Source: an uncultured Butyricicoccus sp.
Lineage (GTDB): Bacteria > Bacillota > Clostridia > Oscillospirales > Butyricicoccaceae
Assembly (NCBI GenBank): GCA_900547195.1
Contig: URFQ01000001.1
Location: forward strand, 1-64,000
Length of the DNA stretch: 64,000 bases
Direction: 5' to 3'
The position numbers were made by a program, and so were the translations under genes. The notes under the pieces were generated by a model that saw nothing but the letters and a program-made list of their open reading frames with translations, was not told the DNA's origin and did no database searches. Of this stretch, positions 34,880 through 44,710 are shown in pieces; the first letter of the stretch is position 1, and every line of letters starts with the position of its first letter.

Positions 34880-37800
34880 ATGCCAATGTTGGAAAAATAC
34901 CGTCATTATTTCGATATTGACCCAGATTATTTTCCTGCCGTAAATGAAGCGGTCATTACAAAGAACCCAGAAGTGTGGAAAAAATTCTTCCCCCACGAGA
35001 CCTTTGTGAAACTTCTGAAGAACACAATCAGTGTCCTTGAGCGTAAGCAGAAACTCTGCCTGTGGGTGGAGGGAGCCTACGGTACAGGCAAATCTCACGC
35101 TGTCCATACTCTGAAGAAGTTACTGGATTCCAGTGAGGAAGAAACTCGTGAATACTTCCAAAGGCACAAGTTGGATAATGATCTGTGCAACCGCTTCCAG
35201 GCTGTGAAATCCAGTGGTCGCATTTTGACAGTCCATCGCTACGGCTCTGCTACCATTCGCAGCGACCACAACCTTGTTTTTGCTATCCAGGAGAGCATAG
35301 AAAAAGCACTTGTCGATGCCGGAATTGAAAACAAGGGCGGAAACGCACTAAAAGAGGCCACTATCACATGGCTTTCCGACAAGGACAACAAAAATTATTT
35401 CAACGGCTTGATTACGGGTACATACTCTAACCTGTTCGGTGGAGATGATGCCGATACTGTAATTGAAAAACTACGCACTTTTTCTGGCGATGCGCTAGCA
35501 AAGGTTATGGACAACATCTTTAAGGTAGCCGATGAGCGTCAGGTGAAAGCTCTCTCGTTGAGTGTGACCGATTTGAGCAACTGGATTCGTGAAGTGATTC
35601 AGGCAAACAGCTTGAAAGCTATTGTCTTTATGTGGGATGAGTTTACTGAATACTTTTACAACAATGCCCGCAATCTCACCGGATTCCAGGAGCTTTGTGA
35701 AATCAGCGAAACCGATCCCTTCTATTTCGTGCTGGTCACCCATGTTACCCAAGGTTTATTCCATGAGCGTGACCAAGACTTCATTAAGCTGAACGGACGC
35801 TTTGTCAGTCCGCACAGCTTAATCAGTCTGCCTGAAAATATCGCATTTCAGCTCATGGGGGCAGCTATGGAGAAAAACAAGGATGAAGCCGTGCTCGAAG
35901 ATTGGGAGCTTGCCCTCGGAGACCTTACCGACAGGACGCAGGAATCCCGCAAGTTGGTAAAGTCGGTGGCCCGCATTACAGACAAAGAGATGGTGGATAT
36001 CCTCCCGATACACCCTTATGCCGCCCTGCTCTTGAAACATATCTCCTCTGTGTTTGATTCCAACCAGCGCAGTATGTTTGACTTTATCAAGAATGACCGT
36101 GGCGATGAAATTAAGGGCTTCCAATGGTTTATTGACAATTTCGGGCCGGAGGATGATAACCCGCTACTCTCTGTTGATATGCTTTGGGAATTCTTCTATG
36201 ACAAAGGCAAAGAATATCTGGCTCATGATATTCGCTCCATTCTCGACTACTATAACCGTGCCGGAAATCAGCGACTTGATTCTGACCAAAAACGAATTTT
36301 GAAGACGGTTCTTCTGTTGCAGGCAATTTCCCAATACGCCGGCGACTCTGTTGAACTGTTTATTCCCAATGAAAAAAATCTCGACAATGCGTTTGAAGGG
36401 ACCGACATGGAAGGCTCCGCAGCGAGATGTGCTGAGCAGCTTGTCCGAGAGAAAGTGCTGTTCTCCAAGTCCCTCGGCGGCGGAAAATCCCAGTATGCAG
36501 CCTACAACCATGAGGATGAAATTGATGTAACGCCTTTTGAGGAGCAAATTGACCGAAAAAGCACTTCTGCTTTTATTACGGAGGAACTCGCTGATAAAAC
36601 TCGAATCGTTGACGCTATTAGCCTTGGAGGAGCCCTGAAGCTCCGCTATGAGCTACGCTTTGTTTCTGCTTCCGACTTCGATTCTACGATCAAGCAACTT
36701 CGCAACACGGAAGAAAAGTATGAAAACAAGATTGTTGCCGTAGTATGTTTCGCAAAAGATGATGCCGAAAGCGTTGTCCTGGGCAAGAAAATCCATGATG
36801 CCCTTTCTACTGGAACCTACAACATGATTTTCATTGATGCTAGCCGAACCCCGTTCGGAGCGGATGGCTATGGCGTTTACCGTCACGATATGGCACTGTC
36901 TATGTCCCAGCAGGGCAAGGATAATACATTGGCAACTCAATACGCCAACAATGCGAAGGATTCTTTGAAAAAATGGAAAACCCGCATTGTTGCTGGTGAG
37001 TTCATGGTTCACACCGCCGATAAGCTGGATGGTGAGCGGGCTACTACGCTGGACGCTCTATACGGACTTCTCGCAGAAATCAACAAGAAAAAATTTGTGT
37101 CCTGTCTTGAGGGTTCTTACAATGTAATCCCCACTATGTATACACCGAGCAGTCTGAAGCAAGGCGTTGAGTGTGCTTTCAACGAGAAAACTGCCGGAAC
37201 CTTCCAGTCTGGCAATCCTACCACAAAGTTGGAAACTGCTCTTGATGGCGCATGGAAGGTGCCTGAATACTGGATTTCCAACCCACATCTTTTGATTTCT
37301 AAAATCAAGGTTTGCGTTGATGGAATCATAAATGATGGCTTCCAGAACGGCGGTGGCCGTGTATCAATTAAGAAAATTTATGATGTTTTCAAGGCTGCAC
37401 CCTACGGTTTTATGCCCTGTAATCTGTCTGCATTTATTCTGGGCTTTGTGCTTAAAGAGTACGCTTCCGGGACATATAGCTGGAGCGATGGACTCACCAA
37501 CGATGTTTTGAATGTCAACAAGCTCAAGGAAATGATTGATGAGGTCATTCGTCTCGAAATTACACCAAATCCTCGTTACAAGGACAAGTATATTGTTGCG
37601 ATGACCCCTGCAGAGAAGGCTTTCAATGAAATCACTTCTGTAGCATTTGGTATTCCGCTCAATATGTGTACCTCTGTTCCGAACACAAGAGAACGCATCC
37701 GCAGTAAGATGAAGGAGTTTTCGTTCCCGATTTGGACTTTGAAGTACATTCTTGAGAAAGAGACGCTTCAAACAGAAAACGCTGTGCTGTCTGAAATCAT

Positions 37801-39085
37801 CGATTCTTTCTGCGGGATTGCCAACAGTAATAACATGGGAGCCGGGACGACTGACAGCGATATTGCCATGGCAATCGGGAATCTTGCCCTCACCAACGGA
37901 AATGCTGCAAATGATTTGCAAAGCATTTTGACCAAAGAGAAGTGTACCCAAGGCATGGCTGCCTACCTTGAAACTTTTGAAAATGGTACTCTTGTTTCCC
38001 TTGCTCAAATGGTCGGCGATGGAGGTCAATACATCAATGTCCTTCGCAAAAAGTTTGATGCAGATGCAGCAAACTGGGTGTGGAATGTCGAAACCGCACA
38101 ACAGAAAATCCGTGAGGTTATTCTGGAGTATCAAATCATTGTAGAGAGTAATAAGATTATCTCTAAAAGCATCTCTTATGATGCGACCATACGGGAATGG
38201 TGTGACAAGTGTGGGTATATTCGCATCTCCTATGCGGCCGCAAAAAGCTATCTCGATGAGTTGGGACCATTTCTCGGGATGCTCTATACCCTGAAAAAAG
38301 CCGGAACTCTGTTGGATTCCCAAAAGCAAACCTTCTTGGAACTCGTTCAGGCTAATGAAAGCACATTCCGCAATTTCTATAATAACCAGGTTGATTTGTT
38401 TAAGCGTGTATGCGGATACTATCTTGATGATCTGTCGGACGATGAAATTAAGGAAGTATTTTCCATAATGCCCGCTGGCTCGTTCACCTACGAAAAAGCG
38501 GACTATTTGAACCAGGTCGAGGCTAAAGTTGCCGCCTACAAAGAGGGACAGAAAAATACGCAGTTAAAGAAGCTGTGGAGAGAGAAAACTCGAACAGAGT
38601 CTCCCCGGGATTGGTCGAAAAAACACAAAATGCCCATTTTGTGTCTTGTTCCAGACAGTGAGGTGGCGAAGGCAAAAGCCGCATTTGGTGCTGTCAATCG
38701 TCCAAAGGCCGATGAGCAGTCAATTGACCGTGCAATGGAGTACTTTGCTTCTGCAAAATTCTTTGACTTGCTGGATGATGCCGCAGCTTTGGATAAAGCG
38801 TTCCAGAGCAGCATTATTGGAAGCTATTCCGTCATGCTGACGGATATTCAGGAAGTGAAAGATTATCTTGACTCTCACATCACAGCAGAGCCGTTTGATT
38901 GGTTTGGCCTTCCTGAAATTGAGAAGAAGCTTCGCCAGATGGCGGAAGCAAAATACAATCAGGGCGGTTGTGACCGTGCTCTTGCCAAAATTGATGAAAT
39001 GGATATTGCTGATGTGAAGAAGTATCTAAAAGACCTCATTCGGGATAACATGGTTGTTGGCATGGAGATCATCAAAGGGAATTAA
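34880..39085 (+). CDS. brxC: BrxC/PglY-type giant ATPase (DUF6079-like)
   Basis: 1401 residues; the ATG follows AAGGAGGAAG. The Walker A loop VEGAYGTGKSHAVHTL is near residue 65-80, and a Walker B-like strand, AIVFMWDEFTEYF, is near 245-258. The length and the N-terminal position of the ATPase match BrxC/PglY proteins, which are core to every BREX type. The C-terminal 800 residues are mostly helical with no motif I can name. In BREX it is thought to couple ATP use to DNA recognition together with PglZ. It is 14 bp after brxP and 12 bp before pglZ. Confidence 0.82.
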   Translation: MPMLEKYRHYFDIDPDYFPAVNEAVITKNPEVWKKFFPHETFVKLLKNTISVLERKQKLCLWVEGAYGTGKSHAVHTLKKLLDSSEEETREYFQRHKLDNDLCNRFQAVKSSGRILTVHRYGSATIRSDHNLVFAIQESIEKALVDAGIENKGGNALKEATITWLSDKDNKNYFNGLITGTYSNLFGGDDADTVIEKLRTFSGDALAKVMDNIFKVADERQVKALSLSVTDLSNWIREVIQANSLKAIVFMWDEFTEYFYNNARNLTGFQELCEISETDPFYFVLVTHVTQGLFHERDQDFIKLNGRFVSPHSLISLPENIAFQLMGAAMEKNKDEAVLEDWELALGDLTDRTQESRKLVKSVARITDKEMVDILPIHPYAALLLKHISSVFDSNQRSMFDFIKNDRGDEIKGFQWFIDNFGPEDDNPLLSVDMLWEFFYDKGKEYLAHDIRSILDYYNRAGNQRLDSDQKRILKTVLLLQAISQYAGDSVELFIPNEKNLDNAFEGTDMEGSAARCAEQLVREKVLFSKSLGGGKSQYAAYNHEDEIDVTPFEEQIDRKSTSAFITEELADKTRIVDAISLGGALKLRYELRFVSASDFDSTIKQLRNTEEKYENKIVAVVCFAKDDAESVVLGKKIHDALSTGTYNMIFIDASRTPFGADGYGVYRHDMALSMSQQGKDNTLATQYANNAKDSLKKWKTRIVAGEFMVHTADKLDGERATTLDALYGLLAEINKKKFVSCLEGSYNVIPTMYTPSSLKQGVECAFNEKTAGTFQSGNPTTKLETALDGAWKVPEYWISNPHLLISKIKVCVDGIINDGFQNGGGRVSIKKIYDVFKAAPYGFMPCNLSAFILGFVLKEYASGTYSWSDGLTNDVLNVNKLKEMIDEVIRLEITPNPRYKDKYIVAMTPAEKAFNEITSVAFGIPLNMCTSVPNTRERIRSKMKEFSFPIWTLKYILEKETLQTENAVLSEIIDSFCGIANSNNMGAGTTDSDIAMAIGNLALTNGNAANDLQSILTKEKCTQGMAAYLETFENGTLVSLAQMVGDGGQYINVLRKKFDADAANWVWNVETAQQKIREVILEYQIIVESNKIISKSISYDATIREWCDKCGYIRISYAAAKSYLDELGPFLGMLYTLKKAGTLLDSQKQTFLELVQANESTFRNFYNNQVDLFKRVCGYYLDDLSDDEIKEVFSIMPAGSFTYEKADYLNQVEAKVAAYKEGQKNTQLKKLWREKTRTESPRDWSKKHKMPILCLVPDSEVAKAKAAFGAVNRPKADEQSIDRAMEYFASAKFFDLLDDAAALDKAFQSSIIGSYSVMLTDIQEVKDYLDSHITAEPFDWFGLPEIEKKLRQMAEAKYNQGGCDRALAKIDEMDIADVKKYLKDLIRDNMVVGMEIIKGN

Positions 39086-39096
39086 GGAGGTGCAAA

Positions 39097-41427
39097 ATGA
39101 CCATCCAAGAAGTCATTAAAAAAATTGACCGTTATCTGAAGAAGGATAATGTCGAACCTCTTATTGTCGATGTTCAAAACAAGGCAGATTTGGACGCTAT
39201 CATGCTCCATTACAAATTGCCCCAGAATGTCTTTTTGTGTGCTTCCGACACGGAGTTTTGTAAAGCAGACGAATTTCCTATAATCCCGAACATTCTCGAG
39301 CGCCTTGCCAACGAAAACAGTAGCTTTTTTGTTAGTGAAATTTCGAGTTTCTTCATGCTAAAAGGCGAAAAGGCATTGGTGCAAGAATTAAAAGAACTTC
39401 TATCTATGAGTATTGCCGGTCATGCGGTAATTTTCACCTTTCAATGTGCCGAATATCTGCGCACCCTTATCAAAAACGACCGGCGTGTGGATAGCAGAGT
39501 TTGTATTTTGGATGGAGTACGATCTGTTCGGCCAAGACTTGTTTTTACTGAAGAAGGCATCAAACTCACGGGCACAAGTCCGGCGGTAAAAGGGCTTCGA
39601 GGTATAGCTAAAGAGGTGGAATCAACCACCGCAGAAGTGCTATACATCGAAACCCGCAAAAGCAAGGACAGTTACCCATTTTCTCTCTATGCAATCTCAG
39701 ACCTGAAGAATCCTTACGAGGTTTTGTGCCACCTGGATGGAATGACAGCTGGATTGGCAGAAGGTTATGGCAGCAAAGAAGAATGGCAGTATGCCCTGGC
39801 AGAATTTCAAGAATACCCTTCGTGGCAACAGCTCATTTCTGCAAAAATAGGGGGTATTTACAATCTGGATATTGTTATCTCTACCTACCAGCAGAATAGT
39901 GCAGATAAAAAATGGCTTTGGTTGTACTTTATTGGGCTCAAACTGTTCCATGCGGGCAACGACTCGTACTTAAACAAAGCAATAGAGGCAGCTTCTTCCC
40001 CGGCTGGGCTCGTTCACAATTTGTATCGCACTATTTTAGAAGTCGAGCCAACAGATAGCATATTTGCGTCTATATATGAACGCAGAAAAGCACATTTGAA
40101 TGCCATTGGTAACCCGCTCGATGAAGTTAATAATTTCTGCAAGATTGTCCAGAGCAAGGGAAAGTATGCGCTCTACTATCTAACAGACAATACCATTCAG
40201 GAAAAAGAGCTTATTTTCAAGTTGCTGGATAGGTACAGTGAAGACTTTGAAAGAGCTGAACTTTTTAGTATATTGGAGCGCATCTATCCTGACCTTCGTG
40301 CTTACCTGACACCATACCGTTTCAAAAACGAATTGCTTGACAGTTATTTCCAAGAGTACAAATATCAAAAGGTTGTCAACAAGATTTTCCCGAACTTCAT
40401 GGAGGTCGTTGAGAAACAGTCAGTCGATAGAGATTACAATATCATTCTTCCACCCCGGAGTTCTGTGATCGAGAAAATTGATGTAACAAACGCTCAGGCC
40501 TATTTCACTGACGCAATGGGCGTTGAATATCTTGGCTACATTATGTCCAGATGTCACGCCCTTGAGTTGATGGCGAAAATCACAGTATGCAGATGCGAGC
40601 TTCCATCCATCACGAGCAGAAATAAGGAATTTTGGGATGTGTTATCCACAGAACGGTTCCCGATTATTACCGTTGACAAAATAGATAAAATCAAGCATCA
40701 CGGTGAAGAAGGATATGATTATAGTCGTGAGGATAGAAAGCTCCCGATTCATTTGATTCGTGAACTGGAGCTGATTGATGAGCTTCTAAAGAAAATCAAA
40801 ACAAACCTCGCAAGCGGGGACTACCAAAAGGCCATCTTAATTGCAGACCATGGTGCCAGTAGACTTGCAGTCATTCATGAGACTGAAAATCTGTGGGAAA
40901 TGGAATCAAGCGGAAAGCACTCTGGAAGATGCTGCCCTAAAAGCGAGGTCAATGAAAGACCAGACAGTGCTACTGATGCGGAAGATTTTTGGGCGCTTGC
41001 CAATTATGACCGTTTCAAGGGAAGCCGGAAAGCTAATGTTGAGGTTCATGGTGGCGCAACATTGGAGGAAATCGCTGTTCCAATTATTGAGATTTCGTAT
41101 CTTAACGCTGCCATTGAAGTAAAGATAATGCCGGTTGATTCGACGGCGCTGTTTGTCGGCATCCCCGAAATCACCGTCAGCTTCCGTAAGAAAGCTGCAA
41201 TTAAAATATTTGCCACAGAAAAGTTGGTAGATGTCAGCGTTGTAATAGATGGTCATGTCTATGAAGCGAATCCGATTGATGATAATTTCTATGTTGTAGA
41301 GGAGATGGCCGAAATTCGCCGTGCCAAAACATACAGCGTAGATGTATTTGCTGGTGGAATGCCTGTGGCCACTGCCCTGCCTCTGAGAGTAAAGAAGGAA
41401 AGCGGCAGCGAAAAGAACATTCTGTAA
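39097..41427 (+). CDS. pglZ: PglZ-domain protein (alkaline phosphatase superfamily)
   Basis: 776 residues behind AAGGAGGTGC. The PglZ metal-site motifs are visible: a strand ending in ILIADHGASRLAV (near 582, D and H as ligands) and VEVHGGATLEEIAVPII (near 648), the HGG-E box seen across the family. The first 400 residues are an unassigned region. PglZ is the signature protein of BREX and PGL systems and probably a phosphodiesterase or phosphatase-type enzyme. Between brxC and brxL, it completes the P-C-Z-L order known for type 4 BREX. Confidence 0.87.
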   Translation: MTIQEVIKKIDRYLKKDNVEPLIVDVQNKADLDAIMLHYKLPQNVFLCASDTEFCKADEFPIIPNILERLANENSSFFVSEISSFFMLKGEKALVQELKELLSMSIAGHAVIFTFQCAEYLRTLIKNDRRVDSRVCILDGVRSVRPRLVFTEEGIKLTGTSPAVKGLRGIAKEVESTTAEVLYIETRKSKDSYPFSLYAISDLKNPYEVLCHLDGMTAGLAEGYGSKEEWQYALAEFQEYPSWQQLISAKIGGIYNLDIVISTYQQNSADKKWLWLYFIGLKLFHAGNDSYLNKAIEAASSPAGLVHNLYRTILEVEPTDSIFASIYERRKAHLNAIGNPLDEVNNFCKIVQSKGKYALYYLTDNTIQEKELIFKLLDRYSEDFERAELFSILERIYPDLRAYLTPYRFKNELLDSYFQEYKYQKVVNKIFPNFMEVVEKQSVDRDYNIILPPRSSVIEKIDVTNAQAYFTDAMGVEYLGYIMSRCHALELMAKITVCRCELPSITSRNKEFWDVLSTERFPIITVDKIDKIKHHGEEGYDYSREDRKLPIHLIRELELIDELLKKIKTNLASGDYQKAILIADHGASRLAVIHETENLWEMESSGKHSGRCCPKSEVNERPDSATDAEDFWALANYDRFKGSRKANVEVHGGATLEEIAVPIIEISYLNAAIEVKIMPVDSTALFVGIPEITVSFRKKAAIKIFATEKLVDVSVVIDGHVYEANPIDDNFYVVEEMAEIRRAKTYSVDVFAGGMPVATALPLRVKKESGSEKNIL

Positions 41428-41439
41428 GGAGGGATACTC

Positions 41440-42891
41440 GTGACAGAAAAACTTAGAGATTGTTTCGATGAAATGGTTGTCTACAAGGATTTGAAGAAAA
41501 GCAACTTCTTTTCTGCGTTGGGCTTGCCATCGTTTTTGAGAGACTGGCTGCTTAAAAAGTTTGCAGATGATGAAGGGAATCTGGATATAGACGAGCTCAC
41601 GGATTTCATCCACACCTATCTTCCAAATAAAGAAGAATGGATCAGGATTAAAGATAGAATCATTAACGACAATGAGCGTGTCAAAATTCTCACGAAAATT
41701 TCTGTGGATATTAGCATCAAAACAGGAGAAATAACATTTTCGTTGCCCGACTTTGGGTTAACAAACAAGGAAACCATGATTGATGTGTCCGTATGGGACC
41801 AATACCGTGGAGAACTGGTCAGCGGGCAAGAGGTTTGGGGCGTAGTCGAACTTGGCTATCGTCCTCCTGATGACACTGTAAAGCCTAAAATTCCAGGGAA
41901 AATTCGTCTTACGGGGTTTACAAATTTCTGCCCTTATACCATCGATCTTGATTACTATAAGGATGTGCGAAATGAATTTACAACTTCCGAATGGATAGAT
42001 GTACTGTTGGGTGCAATTGACTACAATGCCGGTGGATACGAAAGTGAAGAACAAAAACTTTCGATGCTAACTCGCATCCTGCCTTTTGTCGAAAAGCGTC
42101 TTAATCTAATTGAGCTGGCTCCGAAAGGAACTGGTAAGTCCTATGTGTTTGGTCATGTGAGTAAATATGGTCTTCTAACAGATGGCGGAAAGGTAACTCG
42201 GGCAAAAATGTTTTATGATACCGCTCGGAAGACTCCCGGCTTTGTTACCGGACATGACTTTATTGCAATCGATGAGGTAAAGTTGGTGCAGTTCGGCGAT
42301 GTGAATGAAATGCGATCCATCATGCAGGGATATATGGAGTATGGGCAGTTTAACATTGGTGGCTATGAGGGAAAATCTGATGCGGGCATAATCTTTTTGG
42401 GAAACATCGCACAGGATAATATGGATGAGTATCAGAATATGTTCTCTGAGCTCCCCTCTTTATTCCAAGAAAGTGCATTGGTAGACCGAATCCATGGCTT
42501 TATCAAGGGCTGGGATATACCGAGAATGAATGATGACTTGAAGCTTTCTGGCTGGGCACTAAACTCCGAATACTTCTGCACGATTCTGCATGAGCTCCGC
42601 AATGATGTCAGTTACAGAGCCATCGTAGATCAAATCGTTGATGTTCCGGATAGGGCAGACACTCGTGACACAGAAGCCGTAAAGCGGATTGCTACAGCAT
42701 ATCTGAAGCTTTTGTTCCCGAATGTGCGGAGCGCACAGGATATCAACCCCAAGAGGTTCCAGCAGTATTGCCTCCGGCCTGCTGTTCGTATGCGGAAAAT
42801 CATTAAACGGCAACTTGGGATTCTTGATGTAGAGTTCAAGGGTAAGGATGTGCCTTCCTTCTCGCTGAAGGAGATTTCATATGAGAACTGA
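41440..42891 (+). CDS. brxL: BrxL, short form (AAA+ domain)
   Basis: 483 residues from a GTG at 41440 behind AAGGAGGG. The Walker A loop LAPKGTGKSYVFGHVSKYG is near 225, Walker B FIAIDEVKLVQF near 272, and FLGNIAQDN near 318 fits sensor 1. It ends soon after the AAA+ module, so the C-terminal Lon-like protease domain of the longer type 1 BrxL (about 680 residues) is absent, as in the short BrxL group. The N-terminal 130 residues resemble a winged-helix/OB region (LRDWLLKKFADDEGNLDIDEL core). BrxL proteins form DNA-binding rings that limit phage replication. The gene overlaps the next by 11 bases. Confidence 0.88.
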   Translation: MTEKLRDCFDEMVVYKDLKKSNFFSALGLPSFLRDWLLKKFADDEGNLDIDELTDFIHTYLPNKEEWIRIKDRIINDNERVKILTKISVDISIKTGEITFSLPDFGLTNKETMIDVSVWDQYRGELVSGQEVWGVVELGYRPPDDTVKPKIPGKIRLTGFTNFCPYTIDLDYYKDVRNEFTTSEWIDVLLGAIDYNAGGYESEEQKLSMLTRILPFVEKRLNLIELAPKGTGKSYVFGHVSKYGLLTDGGKVTRAKMFYDTARKTPGFVTGHDFIAIDEVKLVQFGDVNEMRSIMQGYMEYGQFNIGGYEGKSDAGIIFLGNIAQDNMDEYQNMFSELPSLFQESALVDRIHGFIKGWDIPRMNDDLKLSGWALNSEYFCTILHELRNDVSYRAIVDQIVDVPDRADTRDTEAVKRIATAYLKLLFPNVRSAQDINPKRFQQYCLRPAVRMRKIIKRQLGILDVEFKGKDVPSFSLKEISYEN

Positions 42892-43078
42892 TTGCATTAT
42901 TTGTGGACAAAAGAACCTCAGCAAAAATACCGTTGGCATCAACAAAAAACTTTTGGGTGAAGATATAGAGAATTTCTACTGTATGGATTGCCTTGCTGAG
43001 TATCTGGGATGTACTGTCGAGGAGCTCCTTGAGAAAATTGAGGAGTTCAAAGAAGAAGGATGTAAATTGTTTGAGTGA
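42881..43078 (+). CDS. Small two-CxxC (zinc-binding) protein in the BREX-like operon
   Basis: 65 residues. It has CIICGQKNLSKNTVGINKK and FYCMDCLAEYLGC, two CxxC pairs 32 residues apart, followed by a charged helix EELLEKIEEFKEEG. The start lies within the last 11 bases of brxL, with GGAG upstream, so it is translated with it, and the cysteine desulfurase begins ten bases after its stop. It may be a zinc-finger adaptor or a sulfur-carrier partner for the desulfurase; neither is shown. Confidence 0.75.
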   Translation: MRTDCIICGQKNLSKNTVGINKKLLGEDIENFYCMDCLAEYLGCTVEELLEKIEEFKEEGCKLFE

Positions 43079-43087
43079 GGTGGGATT

Positions 43088-44212
43088 GTGAAGCGATTCA
43101 TTTATGCTGACAATGCAGCTACAACACAATTGGATATGGATGCTTTTGAGGCAATGAAGCCATATCTTTTAGGAGAGTATGGTAATGCTTCACAACCCTA
43201 CTCATTTGCGAGAACGGCGAAAGAAGCACTGAAGAACTCGAGAGAAACAATTGCTCAATGCATCGGCGCTGAACCCGAAGAAATATTTTTCACCTCGGGT
43301 GGTACAGAGAGTAACAACTGGGCCATAAAAGGAACCGCATTTTCGAGCTCTACCAAACACGCTTTCATAACTTCAGTCATTGAACATCATGCAATTCTGC
43401 GTCCGTGTACTGATATAGAAAGTATGGGGCATCCTGTATCCTATCTCCCTGTTGATTGTACTGGCACAGTGAATGTCGGAACTCTGTCAGAATATATCAA
43501 TTCTGACACTCGATTGGTGTCCATCATGACAGCAAACAACGAGATTGGCTCTATTCAGGATATTTCTGCTTTAGCTGCTATTGCACATTCCTATGGTGCC
43601 ATATTTCATACAGACGCTGTTCAGGCAGTTGGACATATTGAAATAGATGTGAATTTGCTTGGGGTAGATATGCTTTCCGCTTCTGCTCATAAGTTTAATG
43701 GCCCAAAAGGGATAGGTTTCCTGTATGTTCGAAAAGGGACGCCACTGATGCCATACGCAAGCGGAGGTGGCCAGGAACACCACATGAGAGCCGGAACGGA
43801 GAATGTTGCATCGATAGTTGGTATGGCCACTGCACTAAAAAAGAATGTGGCTGCAATGAAAGATACAGCGTCACATTTAGCTTTGCTGGAAAACAGATTG
43901 CTTGTAGGGTTATATAATGCAAATATACGATTCTCCCGAAATGGGAGCGAGGTGCATATTCCCGGAAATCTAAGCCTTTCCTTCCCTGGCTATAGCGGCG
44001 AAGCCCTTTTGCACCGATTAGATTTAATGGGAATTTGTGTTTCTACCGGCTCTGCTTGTGATAGCAAAGAAACTCAGATATCTCATGTATTACAGGCTAT
44101 TGGACTGAGGCCGGAGCTTGCAAAGGGAACTATACGATTGTCGTTTGGAAGAAACAATTCTGAAAATGATGTCGATATAATTGTTGAATCACTTCAACGA
44201 ATTTTCAGGTAA
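43088..44212 (+). CDS. Cysteine desulfurase (NifS/IscS/DndA family)
   Basis: 374 residues from a GTG at 43088 behind GAGGTGGG. The PLP site is intact: FTSGGTESNNWAIKG, SIMTANNEIGSIQDI, the His-Lys pair in SASAHKFNGPKGIGFLYVRKG (Lys near 202; core AHKFNGPKG), GGQEHHMRAGTENV and the catalytic cysteine in VSTGSACDSKETQISHVL (near 323). It takes sulfur from cysteine as an enzyme persulfide. As last gene of the BREX-like operon it would feed the BrxP reaction, the same job DndA/SspA has for DndC/SspD. A housekeeping IscS origin is less likely given the lack of iscU. Confidence 0.9.
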   Translation: MKRFIYADNAATTQLDMDAFEAMKPYLLGEYGNASQPYSFARTAKEALKNSRETIAQCIGAEPEEIFFTSGGTESNNWAIKGTAFSSSTKHAFITSVIEHHAILRPCTDIESMGHPVSYLPVDCTGTVNVGTLSEYINSDTRLVSIMTANNEIGSIQDISALAAIAHSYGAIFHTDAVQAVGHIEIDVNLLGVDMLSASAHKFNGPKGIGFLYVRKGTPLMPYASGGGQEHHMRAGTENVASIVGMATALKKNVAAMKDTASHLALLENRLLVGLYNANIRFSRNGSEVHIPGNLSLSFPGYSGEALLHRLDLMGICVSTGSACDSKETQISHVLQAIGLRPELAKGTIRLSFGRNNSENDVDIIVESLQRIFR

Positions 44213-44297
44213 TTCCGTATATTGGAGCTTTGCTTTTTTAGCTGACCACTTTTAACGCTTGCTGGATGTGATGAAGTCTGTGTAAGGTGGTGTCACT

Positions 44298-44429
44298 ATG
44301 AACAATGATCAGCCAAAGATTGATTTTAACCAAATTCCAAAACATCAAGTAGAAGCTCTCTGCCGCACATTGCTTAAATCTTGCGCAGAATTCTATTCTG
44401 ACCCAAAGAATGTAGAAAGATATGAGTAA
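44298..44429 (+). CDS. Small protein of mobile elements
   Basis: 43 residues, ATG behind GGTGGTG. It reads PKIDFNQIPKHQVEALCRT and ends FYSDPKNVERYE, a type of tiny gene often found before mobilization genes in Clostridia elements. Its stop overlaps the next frame. Function unknown. Confidence 0.5.
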   Translation: MNNDQPKIDFNQIPKHQVEALCRTLLKSCAEFYSDPKNVERYE

Positions 44430-44586
44430 TGGAAAGCGCAGCGAGATAAAAACGAAGAGAAAGATGCGTGATGACGCTAATAGCAATAACCACATAAGAT
44501 TTCGTTTGAATAAGAAACAGGAAAGCATACTTGGCAAGCAGTGTAAACCTGTACAGGTTCACTCATTTTCTCGAATTGTCCTTTGA
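44422..44586 (+). pseudogene. N-terminal stub of a mobilization (MobC-like) protein
   Basis: 54 residues from the ATG in TATGAGTAATGG. SEIKTKRKMRDD and NNHIRFRLNKKQE look like the start of MobC/ribbon-helix-helix mobilization proteins; similarity is lost after about residue 38 and the frame ends. This suggests that a mobilization region was deleted from the first element, leaving no relaxase. Confidence 0.45.
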
Positions 44587-44710
44587 GCCATTCTTCGCAA
44601 ATTTGCTTGTTGGGGTGTTTCCCCAATCCCTCAGAACATCATCTGCCGATGATGGCTACGCAGCAAAGCTGCTGACAATATCCGGAGAGAATATCTGTAT
44701 AAAAATGTTG

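Noticed and set aside
39097..41427. PglZ gene read as an ordinary alkaline phosphatase
   Set aside because: The DHG and HGG-E boxes and the position between brxC and brxL are those of PglZ; there is no signal peptide.
29334..44212. A classical Dnd (dndBCDE) or Ssp phosphorothioation locus
   Set aside because: No DndB, DndD (SMC-like) or DndE-like gene is present; the partner genes are BrxC, PglZ and BrxL, so type 4 BREX fits better.
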